A DNA stretch of 13,405 bases from assembly GCA_965651815.1 (NCBI GenBank), contig CBFGTJ010000078.1, positions 1 to 13,405 of the forward strand. Direction: 5' to 3'. Each line of letters begins with the position of its first letter. The stretch's first letter is position 1. Position numbers and translations under genes: made by a program. Shown piece by piece: positions 6,995 to 13,076 of the stretch. The notes beneath the pieces are model-generated. The model was not told the origin of the DNA. It searched no databases and saw only the letters and a list, made by a program, of their open reading frames with translations. This stretch comes from CBFGTJ01 sp965651815. GTDB lineage: Bacteria; Actinomycetota; Acidimicrobiia; Acidimicrobiales; Microtrichaceae.

Positions 6995-7024
6995 GGGGAC
7001 CGCGCCGGGCCGACGTCGCGGATT

Positions 7025-7038
7025 GGGTGGATCCACCC
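7025..7038. promoter_or_regulatory. Perfect 14-bp palindrome in the phoD/LOG gap
   Basis: GGGTGGATCCACCC is its own reverse complement and lies midway in the 133-bp divergent gap. It is a candidate operator for either gene; the binding protein is unknown. Confidence 0.5.
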
Positions 7039-7055
7039 GGCGGGAGGACCCGCCG
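7038..7055. promoter_or_regulatory. Perfect 7-bp inverted repeat abutting the LOG-gene -35 box
   Basis: CGGCGGG and CCCGCCG flank AGGA. It shares one base with the preceding palindrome and ends one base before TTGACA. Hairpin or protein site are both possible, but no upstream transcript on the plus strand is expected, so an operator is more likely than a terminator. Confidence 0.5.
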
Positions 7056-7083
7056 TTGACATCGGCTCCGCATCGGTCACAGT
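7056..7083 (+). promoter_or_regulatory. Promoter for the LOG-family gene
   Basis: A consensus -35 TTGACA (7056-7061), a 16-bp spacer and a weaker -10 CACAGT (7078-7083). The -10 lies 9 nt before the ATG at 7093 and no ribosome site is present, so a leaderless or near-leaderless transcript is likely. Confidence 0.55.
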
Positions 7084-7092
7084 GGTTCGCCT

Positions 7093-8043
7093 ATGTCGTC
7101 CCACCTGCTCGACACCAGCGAACCGGCCGGTCCGGACCCGACGGAGCTCCGCTGCCGCATCCACGCGGCGCTCGAGGAGCTGGGCGACGACGCGTCGGAC
7201 CTGGCGATGGCCGCGTCGGTCCTCGAGGACCTCGCCGGCGCGTCGCGGATCCTGTCCCAGCTGAACCACCAGCCGAAGGTCACGATCTTCGGCTCCGCCC
7301 GGGTGCGAGAGGACAGCCCCGCCTACCAGCAGGTGCAGGAGCTCGCCGGACTGCTCAGCGCGGACGGATTCACGATCGTCACCGGTGGGGGCCCCGGCGT
7401 CATGGCCGCCGGACTGCGGGGCGCGGCGCCGGGCAGGGCGGTCGGAGTGTCGATCGCCCTGCCGTTCGAGACCCCCCACGAGGGCGACTTCCCCGTGGTC
7501 CTCCAGGACCGGTTCTTCACGCGGAAGCTCGCCATGGTGCGCCACGTCCGTGGCTTCGTGGCCGCTGCCGGCGGGTTCGGCACCGCGGACGAGGTGCTGG
7601 AGGTGCTGGTCCTGCTCCAGACCGGGAAGAAGCGCCCCGCACCGGTGGTGCTGCTCGACCCGCCGGGGCAGCCGCAGTGGGCCCGCTTCGCGGAGTGGGT
7701 GCGCGACGAGCTCGTCCCGGCCGGCCTCATCTCGCCCGCGGACCTGTCGCTGTTCCGCGTCTGCGACGACGTGCACGAGGCGCACCGCGAGATCACGCGC
7801 TTCTACTCCCGGTACCAGCGCCTCACCGAGCACGTCCTGCCCGACGGCCGCTACGCGATGGTGCTGTCGGACCTGCCCGACGCGGACGAGCTCACGCGCC
7901 TGGCCGTCGACTTCGCCGACCTCTGCGGGTCCCGGGGGTTCGAGGTGGTCGACAGCGCCGAGGGGCCGGTGCTCGCGTTCGAGTTCGACCGGCGGCGCTG
8001 GGGCCGCCTCCGCCAGCTGATCGACAGGTTGAACGGCGCCTGA
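7093..8043 (+). CDS. LOG-family (lysine decarboxylase-like Rossmann) nucleotide-binding protein
   Basis: A 316-residue protein of the LOG/TIGR00730-related group. Some members are cytokinin-type nucleoside 5'-monophosphate phosphoribohydrolases. The core spans about 60-235: VTIFGSAR (63-70), TGGGPGVM (97-104), the Arg144-Lys145 pair in FFTRKLAMVRH, and AGGFGTADE (159-167). In the family signature PGGxGTxxE the Pro is replaced by Ala159, while Glu167 is kept. Standard LOG proteins are about 180 to 240 residues; here there is a helical N-terminal region (about 17-58) and a C-terminal extension (about 245-316, from HVLPDGRYAMVL) that looks like a small alpha/beta domain. The start at 7093 follows a good promoter. 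The stop is only 2 bp from the convergent flavodoxin. Substrate unknown. Confidence 0.87.
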   Translation: MSSHLLDTSEPAGPDPTELRCRIHAALEELGDDASDLAMAASVLEDLAGASRILSQLNHQPKVTIFGSARVREDSPAYQQVQELAGLLSADGFTIVTGGGPGVMAAGLRGAAPGRAVGVSIALPFETPHEGDFPVVLQDRFFTRKLAMVRHVRGFVAAAGGFGTADEVLEVLVLLQTGKKRPAPVVLLDPPGQPQWARFAEWVRDELVPAGLISPADLSLFRVCDDVHEAHREITRFYSRYQRLTEHVLPDGRYAMVLSDLPDADELTRLAVDFADLCGSRGFEVVDSAEGPVLAFEFDRRRWGRLRQLIDRLNGA

Positions 8044-8045
8044 GC

Positions 8046-8444
8046 TCAGCGGGGACCGCCGGCGACCGCCGCGGCGACGTCGCGGGCCCATCGCTCGATC
8101 GCATCCCAGTCACGCCGGTCGCGGAGCTCCGCGGGGAGGTCGCGCGCCATCCTCCGACGCATGAACCCGCCGTCGTCGGCGACCTGACCCCCGAACCCCG
8201 CGTGGTCCCGCGCCCCGAGGTCGGATCGCAGCCGGCGGAGGAGGCGAAGGGCGTCCCGGCGCCAACGGGCCATGTAGACGGCGCTGCCGAGCACGACCGC
8301 GTCGTACCCGTCGAGGGAGCGCACCTCCCGCGCCCGACGCACCTCCGCGTCCGCGCCCGCGTCGCGCAGGGCGGCTCCGATGCGCTCGGCGATCTCCGCG
8401 GTGGCGCCGTACTTCGTGCCGTAGGCCACCAGGATCCGGGGCAT
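8046..8444 (-). CDS. Short flavodoxin-domain protein (HemG-like group)
   Basis: A 132-residue protein with the flavodoxin FMN-phosphate loop at the N-terminus (ILVAYGTKYGATAEIAERIG, residues 4-23), the second-loop segment YDAVVLGSAVYMARW (47-61) and the C-terminal RDWDAIERWARDVAA (111-125) typical of actinobacterial flavodoxin-like proteins related to HemG protoporphyrinogen oxidase. Relatives are usually about 160 to 175 residues. Here the part after LLRRLRSDL jumps straight to GARDHAGFGG, omitting the central strand that commonly reads like RPVWLFSSGPLG. The frame stays open, so it could be a natural short form, a decayed gene or a deletion. ATG 8444 has a strong ribosome site, GGAGGTGAG. 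It starts 13 bp after the PPOX gene stops and is probably cotranscribed with it. Confidence 0.8.
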   Translation of the reverse strand: MPRILVAYGTKYGATAEIAERIGAALRDAGADAEVRRAREVRSLDGYDAVVLGSAVYMARWRRDALRLLRRLRSDLGARDHAGFGGQVADDGGFMRRRMARDLPAELRDRRDWDAIERWARDVAAAVAGGPR

Positions 8445-8457
8445 CCTCACCTCCGGG

Positions 8458-8973
8458 TCAGCCCGCCGCGTCGAAGGCCCAGCGGGTGGGACGGGTCGAG
8501 AACTCCTCGTCACGCTCGATCACGCCCAGCACCCGCTCGGGGGTGAACTCGACCATGAGGTGGGACCGCACGAACTCGCCGTCCAGGTCCGGTGAGACGG
8601 GCCGGTACTTCGTCAGGTAGCGCTCGATCCACTGCTCGCGGCGATCGACGTCGTCGAGCGCGACGCCCGTCCCCTCGGCGGAGATGCACTCGACGGTGTC
8701 GTCGACCGCCACGACCATGCGGGGGTTCTGCGCGAGGTTGCGGGCCTTGCGGGAGCTCGGGGCGCACGAGAAGAGGAACCGGTCCTCGTCGGGGTCCCAC
8801 ACGCCCCACACCGGCATCGCGTGGGGGCGCCCGGCCGCGTCCGCGGTGACGACCCAGTAGTTGCGGTTCGCCACGAGCCGCTCCTGCGCCCAGCTCCACG
8901 GCAACGGCCGCCAGGTCGACTCCTGCACGCCGTAGTCGCGCATGGCGGGCATCTCGGCTCGCGGCGTCGCCAT
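8458..8973 (-). CDS. PPOX-class FMN/F420-dependent oxidoreductase (pyridoxamine 5'-phosphate oxidase-like fold)
   Basis: A 171-residue split-barrel flavin/deazaflavin reductase. Seen: NRNYWVVTADAAGRPHAMPVWGVWD (about 37-60, the usual strand pair with HAMPVW), FLFSCAPSSRKARNL (66-80, cofactor phosphate-binding region with Arg75-Lys76), and NPRMVVAVDD (83-92). Members bind FMN, F420, biliverdin or haem; in actinobacteria many use F420. Cofactor and substrate are not resolved by eye. The ATG at 8973 has TAACGT 7 nt upstream and no ribosome site, suggesting a leaderless mRNA; Met8 and Met11 are alternatives. The short flavodoxin gene follows 13 bp downstream, pointing to a two-gene flavin-redox unit. 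It is divergent from the nuclease gene. Confidence 0.87.
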   Translation of the reverse strand: MATPRAEMPAMRDYGVQESTWRPLPWSWAQERLVANRNYWVVTADAAGRPHAMPVWGVWDPDEDRFLFSCAPSSRKARNLAQNPRMVVAVDDTVECISAEGTGVALDDVDRREQWIERYLTKYRPVSPDLDGEFVRSHLMVEFTPERVLGVIERDEEFSTRPTRWAFDAAG

Positions 8974-8980
8974 GCGCCCG

Positions 8981-8986
8981 ACGTTA
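8981..8986 (-). promoter_or_regulatory. Candidate -10 box for the PPOX gene (leaderless)
   Basis: TAACGT on the minus strand, then exactly 7 nt, then the ATG at 8973. No ribosome site is visible. Confidence 0.5.
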
Positions 8987-9042
8987 CGCCCGCGCCGGGT
9001 CGCCGCGCCGGGAGGGTTCGCCACCCGGGCCGCGCGCCCCCG

Positions 9043-9063
9043 TACCATCCGGCCCGGGAGGAG
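9043..9063 (+). promoter_or_regulatory. -10 box and ribosome site of the nuclease gene
   Basis: TACCAT (9043-9048) fits TAnnnT. GGGAGGAG (9056-9063) lies 8 nt before the ATG at 9072. This gives a short leader of about 17 nt with a strong ribosome site. Confidence 0.5.
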
Positions 9064-9071
9064 CTCGACGC

Positions 9072-9902
9072 ATGGTCCAGCATGAACGCGCACCGACACG
9101 CCGCCGCAGGGCCAGGGCGGCGTTCGCCGCCGTGTTCGCCGTGGTCCTGCTCGCCGCGATGTGCGGCAGCGACGGCGAGCCGGGCCCCGAGCTGCGCCGG
9201 AGCGCGGCCTCGGCCGAGCGGCCGACGATCCCGACGACCTCCACGACCCGCGCGCCCACCACGTCCACGACGGAGGCGCCCACGACCACGTCGACGACCA
9301 CCACGACGGCACCGCCGCCACCGACCACGGCGGCGCCGGGTCCCCGGGTGGTCGACGTGATCGATGGCGACACGATCGACGTGGAGGGCGGCCGGCGGGT
9401 CCGCCTGATCGGGATCGACACCCCCGAGCGCGGCGAGTGCGGCTACTCGGAGGCGGCCGCCGCGCTGCGCTCCCTGGTCGGTGGCAAGGCGGTCCGCCTC
9501 GTCCCCGGTGCCCGCGACGACGTCGACCGCTACGGCCGGCTGCTCCGCTACGTGGAGGTCGGCGGCCTGGACGTGAACCTCGAGATGATCCGGCGCGGGC
9601 ACGCGATCGCTCGGTACGACAGCCGTGACGGGTACGGGCGCCACGCCCGGGAGCAGGCGTACGTGGCCGCCGACGCCGCGACGCCCCCGGCAGCGGGTTG
9701 CGCGGCACCCGGTGGTGGTGGCGGTCGGTCCGCCGCACCCCCGTCGACGACGCTCGCACCGCCCGCTGGTGGGACCGACCCCCGCTTCGGCACCTGCCGC
9801 GAGGCGATCGCGAACGGGTACGGCCCGTACACCAGGGGCGTCCACCCTGAGTACGACTGGTACCGGGACGCGGACCGCGACGGCGTGGTCTGCGAACGGT
9901 AG
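9072..9902 (+). CDS. Secreted thermonuclease (SNase) with C-terminal Excalibur domain
   Basis: A 276-residue extracytoplasmic nuclease. An Arg-rich start (residues 10-16) and hydrophobic segment (about 17-30) end at Cys31, a weak lipobox because Met precedes the Cys; it may be a lipoprotein or a membrane-anchored protein. Residues 51-89 are a Thr/Pro/Ser/Ala linker. The SNase domain spans about 92-210 with all catalytic residues relative to the Staphylococcus aureus enzyme: Asp100 in DGDT, Arg111, Asp116 and Glu119 in RLIGIDTPE, and Arg156 in DRYGR. A Gly/Pro linker leads to the Excalibur domain (about 236-276), with Cys242 and the calcium motif DADRDGVVCE. It likely cleaves extracellular DNA or RNA with calcium. 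It converges on the thioesterase with a 10-bp gap. Confidence 0.93.
   Translation: MVQHERAPTRRRRARAAFAAVFAVVLLAAMCGSDGEPGPELRRSAASAERPTIPTTSTTRAPTTSTTEAPTTTSTTTTTAPPPPTTAAPGPRVVDVIDGDTIDVEGGRRVRLIGIDTPERGECGYSEAAAALRSLVGGKAVRLVPGARDDVDRYGRLLRYVEVGGLDVNLEMIRRGHAIARYDSRDGYGRHAREQAYVAADAATPPAAGCAAPGGGGGRSAAPPSTTLAPPAGGTDPRFGTCREAIANGYGPYTRGVHPEYDWYRDADRDGVVCER
9222..9338 (+). repeat. Low-complexity Thr/Pro linker tract in the nuclease gene
   Basis: Imperfect repeats of ACGACC/ACCACG-type codons encode residues 51-89, mostly Thr with Ser, Pro and Ala. It is a flexible, possibly glycosylated spacer and could vary in length between strains. Confidence 0.7.
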
Positions 9903-9912
9903 GTCCGGCCGT

Positions 9913-10725
9913 TCAGCCGTCGCCGCGCGGGACGAGCGCGAGCTGGCGCGACTGCGCGACGAGCCGGCCCGAGGGGTCCCAGAGCTCGCCGTCCACCTCG
10001 AGGAAGCCGCCGCTGACGAAGCGAGTCCGGAACTCTCCCGCCAACCAGCCGGGCACCGGACGGGCGCGCACGTGCGCGGTCAGCTCGAGGGTCGGGGTCC
10101 ACGCGATCGGCAGGTCCACGTTGAACACGGTCGGTGGGAACGAGTCGAGCAGGGTCAGCAGGGCGAGCGTCCCGACCGGTTCGCCGTCGGGCAGGCGCAA
10201 CCAGCCGCGGATCGTCGGGGTGCCGCTGCGGGCCCCTTCGAGGAACCGGGCGTCGTCGGGGTGCAGGCGCATCTCGACCTGGCGGGTGAAGGGCGGGGGG
10301 AAGCCCTCGCCCGGCTCGATCCGCAGGCACTTCTCGGGCTCGGGCAGCTCCGGCGGCGTGCCGAGCACCAGCTCCGGCGCCGCCGGCGCCCGGTCGAGGT
10401 CGCCGAAGGTGCCGAGCACCTGGAGCCGCTGGGTGCCCTCCGAGCTGAGCGCTCCCCGTGCGGTGGAGAAGCGGCGGCCCTCGCGCACGAGCGACACCTC
10501 GACCGAGGCCTCACCTGCACCCGCGGGTGCGAGGTAGTGGGCCGTCACCGAGATCGGGTCCGGCCGCCCCGTCGCGAGGACCATCGCGTTCGCGACGATC
10601 GAGAGCAGGTAGCCGCCGTTGGTGTTGCCGACGATGTCCCACCCCTCGGCGAGGTACGCGTCGTACCAGCCGGGGGAGCGCGGCGCCACGGAGGTGGCCC
10701 GCTCGAACGCGCCCGGTCCGCTCAC
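9913..10725 (-). CDS. Acyl-CoA thioesterase, double-hotdog TesB-like
   Basis: A 270-residue double-hotdog thioesterase. The first hotdog holds GNTNGGYLLSIVANAM (33-48) and the PISVTAHYLAPA strand (57-68), followed by EGRRFSTARGAL (82-93). The second holds FLEGARSGTPTIRGWLRL (161-178), LTLLDSFPPTVFN (190-202), with Asp194 in the usual acidic helix position, and WTPTLELTAHVRARP (209-223). TesB-like enzymes release free acids from acyl-CoA in the cytosol. The start is the GTG at 10725, sharing four bases (GTGA) with the stop of the upstream exporter gene, so translation is probably coupled. This suggests the acid it frees, or its precursor, is related to the exporter's cargo, but that is inference. 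Confidence 0.87.
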   Translation of the reverse strand: MSGPGAFERATSVAPRSPGWYDAYLAEGWDIVGNTNGGYLLSIVANAMVLATGRPDPISVTAHYLAPAGAGEASVEVSLVREGRRFSTARGALSSEGTQRLQVLGTFGDLDRAPAAPELVLGTPPELPEPEKCLRIEPGEGFPPPFTRQVEMRLHPDDARFLEGARSGTPTIRGWLRLPDGEPVGTLALLTLLDSFPPTVFNVDLPIAWTPTLELTAHVRARPVPGWLAGEFRTRFVSGGFLEVDGELWDPSGRLVAQSRQLALVPRGDG

Positions 10726-12302
10726 GGCGCCGCTCCGGCCCCGCCCCGTGCGCCGGCGTGCGACGAGGACGTCGGCTCGACGCCGCGTGCGGGCAGGAAG
10801 CGCCACGCGACCAGCGCGCCGAGGGCGGTGGCGAGCGCGGCCACGCGGACCGCGCCGGCGAACCCGCCGAGGAAGGCGTCCGTCGTCGCGTCGAGCACCA
10901 CGGCCCGCCCGGCCGGGGGAGCGTGCTCGGCCACCGCGGCCGCGCCGTGCACCGAACCCCGGGCCACCTCCAGGGCGTCGTCGGGGATGGGCAGCCCGGC
11001 GAGTCGATCCATCAGTCGGGGACCGTACAGCGAGCTGAACACCGATCCGACCACGGCCACGCCGAGGGTGCCACCGAGCTCGCGGGTGGTGTCGTTGACC
11101 GCGGAGCCGACCCCGGCCTTCTCCCGGGGCAGCGCCCCGAGGATCGCCTCGGTGGAGGGCGCGGTGGTCATCGTGAGCCCCCCGCCCATGAGGACCATCT
11201 GTGCGACGACAGGTCCCCAGTACGGCGTGTCGGCCTCGAGGGTGGAGGCCCACGCGAAGCCCAACGACATCGCGACCAGCCCGGCCGAGACGACCCGCGT
11301 CGAGCCGAAGCGCAGCGCGAGGCGGGCGGCGAGCGGTGCGGCGACCCCCGCGGCCACCGCGAAGGGGAGCGTGTGCAGCCCCGCGGACAGCGTCGAGTAG
11401 CCGCGGACGAACTGGAAGTACTGGGTGACGAGGAAGATGAACCCGAACAGGGCGAAGAACGCGATCGCGACCGACGAGCTCGCCGCGCTGAACCGCGGGT
11501 TGCGGAACACCGACACGTCCAGCATCGGGTCGCGCCGCCGCCGCTCCCAGGCGATGAAGGCGACGAAGAGCGCCGCGAACGCTGCGAACCCGACGATCGT
11601 CGCGGGTGCGGTCCAGCCACGGTGGGGCGCCTCGATGACGGTGTGCACGACGAGGACCACCGCGGCGACGGAGCTGACGAGGCCGACGGGATCGAGCCGG
11701 CCCGCCTCGGGGTCCCGGGTGCGCGGGACCAGGAGGGCGCCGAGCACCAGCGCCACGGCGACGATCGGCAGGTTCACGAGGAACACCGAGCCCCACCAGA
11801 AGTGCTCGAGCAGCCAGCCTCCGGTGACCGGTCCGAGGGCGACGGCGAGCCCGGTGATCGCCGACCACACGCCGATCGCCTTCGCACGCTCGGTGGGGTC
11901 GGTGAAGACGTTGCTGAGGATCGCGAGCGTCGCGGGGAAGATGAGCGCCGCGCCGACGCCCATGGCGGCCCTGGCTGCGACGAGCTGGCCGGCGCTTCCC
12001 GCGAACGCCGCGAGGACCGAGGTCGCGGCGAAGACGACGAGGCCCAGCTGCAGCGCGCCCTTCCGCCCGTACCGGTCACCGAGGCTGCCGAACGCGAGGA
12101 GGAGCCCGGCGAAGACGAGCGAGTAGGCGTCGACGATCCACTGGAGCTGGCTGGTGCCCGCGTCCAGCTCCCTGCTGAGCGTCGGCAGCGCGACGTTGAC
12201 GATCGTGTTGTCGACGACGACGAGGAAGACGCTCGTGCAGAGCACCGGGAGGATCCACCAGCGGTGGGGGTGTGGGCGGGCGACGGCGGCGGTGTCGGAC
12301 AT
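10722..12302 (-). CDS. MFS exporter, DHA2 (EmrB/QacA) drug:H+ antiporter family, 14 TM
   Basis: A 526-residue inner-membrane transporter. Seen: the DHA2 first-helix motif VVDNTIVNVALPTL (about 28-41), motif A GSLGDRYGRKG (about 72-82) between helices 2 and 3, the antiporter motif C ALGPVTGGWL in helix 5, a cytoplasmic loop RTRDPEAGRLDP, and the second-half helices ending near residue 505. Length and hydrophobic segments fit 14 helices. Such proteins export drugs, dyes or lipids with proton influx. ATG 12302 has AAGGGGGGA 5 nt upstream. Its stop overlaps the thioesterase start by 4 bases. It is divergent from a TetR regulator across a gap with three regularly spaced operator-like repeats, so it is very likely repressed by that protein and induced by a ligand. 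Confidence 0.93.
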   Translation of the reverse strand: MSDTAAVARPHPHRWWILPVLCTSVFLVVVDNTIVNVALPTLSRELDAGTSQLQWIVDAYSLVFAGLLLAFGSLGDRYGRKGALQLGLVVFAATSVLAAFAGSAGQLVAARAAMGVGAALIFPATLAILSNVFTDPTERAKAIGVWSAITGLAVALGPVTGGWLLEHFWWGSVFLVNLPIVAVALVLGALLVPRTRDPEAGRLDPVGLVSSVAAVVLVVHTVIEAPHRGWTAPATIVGFAAFAALFVAFIAWERRRRDPMLDVSVFRNPRFSAASSSVAIAFFALFGFIFLVTQYFQFVRGYSTLSAGLHTLPFAVAAGVAAPLAARLALRFGSTRVVSAGLVAMSLGFAWASTLEADTPYWGPVVAQMVLMGGGLTMTTAPSTEAILGALPREKAGVGSAVNDTTRELGGTLGVAVVGSVFSSLYGPRLMDRLAGLPIPDDALEVARGSVHGAAAVAEHAPPAGRAVVLDATTDAFLGGFAGAVRVAALATALGALVAWRFLPARGVEPTSSSHAGARGGAGAAP

Positions 12303-12323
12303 CAGGTCCCCCCTTGGGAGTCG

Positions 12324-12338
12324 TGGAACACCGTTCCT
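12324..12338. promoter_or_regulatory. TetR operator-like element 1
   Basis: TGGAACACCGTTCCT, an inverted repeat GGAAC-N3-GTTCC without mismatch in its 5-bp arms. It is the copy nearest the exporter start. It matches the shared consensus TNNAAC-N3-GTNCC(A/T). Confidence 0.6.
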
Positions 12339-12344
12339 CAGATG

Positions 12345-12359
12345 TGTAACGCTGTACCA
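12345..12359. promoter_or_regulatory. TetR operator-like element 2
   Basis: TGTAACGCTGTACCA, the weakest copy as an inverted repeat but with the same fixed bases, centred exactly 21 bp from each neighbour. Confidence 0.5.
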
Positions 12360-12365
12360 GTGTTC

Positions 12366-12380
12366 TAGAACAGCGTTCCA
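12366..12380. promoter_or_regulatory. TetR operator-like element 3
   Basis: TAGAACAGCGTTCCA, arms AGAAC/GTTCC with one mismatch. It overlaps a perfect 12-bp palindrome TGTTCTAGAACA (12361-12372) and reaches the expected -35 region of tetR, so bound repressor would also block tetR. Confidence 0.6.
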
Positions 12381-12399
12381 TTCGATGTCCACCCCGGCG

Positions 12400-12405
12400 T
12401 AGGAT
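12400..12405 (+). promoter_or_regulatory. Candidate -10 box for tetR (leaderless)
   Basis: TAGGAT, then exactly 7 nt, then GTG at 12413. The in-frame ATG at 12404 lies inside this box and so cannot be the start of a transcript made from it. Confidence 0.5.
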
Positions 12406-12412
12406 GGGAGCC

Positions 12413-13033
12413 GTGACGCCATCCGCCTCCCGCACCTCTCGCACGAGCCCCCGCACGCCGAGCACCCGCGTCGAGCACGCGATCGTCGACGCGGCAGAGG
12501 AGCTGCTCGTCGAGCAGGGACCGGAGGCGCTCACCGTCCGTGCCATCGCCGCGGCCGCGGGGGTGGCCCCGATGAGCGTGTACAACCGCCTGGGCGGCAA
12601 GCAGGGGGTGCTCGACGCGCTCCTCGTGCGGGGCTTCGACGGGCTCACCGCCGCGCTCACGGGCATCGCGAGCGACGACCCGTACGAGGACCTGCTCGAG
12701 GCCGGGCGACGCTACCGGCGCTTCGCCCGCCAGCACCCGTCGCACTACATGCTGATGTTCGAGCGGGCGATCGAGGACTACGAGCCGTCGGTCGACGCGC
12801 TCCAGCACGCGCAGGCGGCGTTCCGCGAGCTCGAGCTGCTGGTCCGCCGGGCGATCGCCGCGGGGGTGATCGCGGACGGCGACCCGACCGAGATCGCCCA
12901 GCGGCTGTGGGCCACTTGCCACGGCAGCGCGTCGCTCGAGCTGCACGGCATCGGCTTCTGCGAGGACGTGCTCGCCCACCAGGAGGCGACCGCCCGCACC
13001 GTCCTGCGCGGCCTGCGCAGCACCGAGGACTGA
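12413..13033 (+). CDS. TetR/AcrR-family repressor of the adjacent exporter operon
   Basis: A 206-residue TetR regulator. A basic Ser/Thr/Arg-rich tail (1-18) precedes the DNA-binding domain: VEHAIVDAAEELLVEQG (20-36), then the helix-turn-helix LTVRAIAAAAGVAPMSVYNRL (40-60) and the family's GGKQGVLDALL. The C-terminal ligand domain contains RRFARQHPSHYMLMFERA, resembling the WHG-type TetR C-terminal domain. The start is set at GTG 12413 because a TAGGAT box lies 7 nt upstream. It probably binds the three repeats in the shared gap and represses both the exporter-thioesterase operon and itself. The inducer is unknown; a substrate of the exporter or an acyl-CoA are natural guesses. Confidence 0.9.
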   Translation: MTPSASRTSRTSPRTPSTRVEHAIVDAAEELLVEQGPEALTVRAIAAAAGVAPMSVYNRLGGKQGVLDALLVRGFDGLTAALTGIASDDPYEDLLEAGRRYRRFARQHPSHYMLMFERAIEDYEPSVDALQHAQAAFRELELLVRRAIAAGVIADGDPTEIAQRLWATCHGSASLELHGIGFCEDVLAHQEATARTVLRGLRSTED

Positions 13034-13037
13034 GGCG

Positions 13038-13069
13038 CCGGGGACCCAGGCCCCCGGGGGAACGGGGCC
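13038..13069. terminator. Possible hairpin terminator between tetR and the VOC gene
   Basis: The 43-bp convergent gap can form CCGGGG/CCCCGG (13038-13043 with 13052-13057) or, alternatively, GGCCCC/GGGGCC (13049-13054 with 13064-13069). No T run. Weak support, as almost any such GC-rich stretch pairs. Confidence 0.35.
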
Positions 13070-13076
13070 GGCGGGC

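Noticed and set aside
5302..8091. A minus-strand open frame of over 900 codons spanning phoD and the LOG gene
   Set aside because: Its translation is Arg/Gly/Pro/Ala-rich without recognisable motifs and lies out of frame with well-supported genes; such frames are a by-product of very high GC.
8991..9012. 9-bp direct repeat CGCGCCGGG (8991-8999 and 9004-9012) in the PPOX/nuclease gap
   Set aside because: Pure G/C words recur easily at this composition; no other feature supports a function.
9222..9338. ACGACC-type repeats as a possible CRISPR or tandem-repeat locus
   Set aside because: The repeats are imperfect, have no spacers and are in frame, encoding a Thr/Pro linker of the nuclease.
10458..12368. 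A long plus-strand open frame opposite the MFS exporter
   Set aside because: Composition is dominated by Arg, Gly, Asp and Glu and it mirrors the codon structure of the exporter on the other strand; no start signals support it.
12361..12376. Resemblance of the exporter-tetR repeats to the KstR operator (TNNAACNNGTTNNA)
   Set aside because: The half-sites match but the spacer here is 3 bp rather than 2, and no cholesterol or sterol catabolism genes are nearby.
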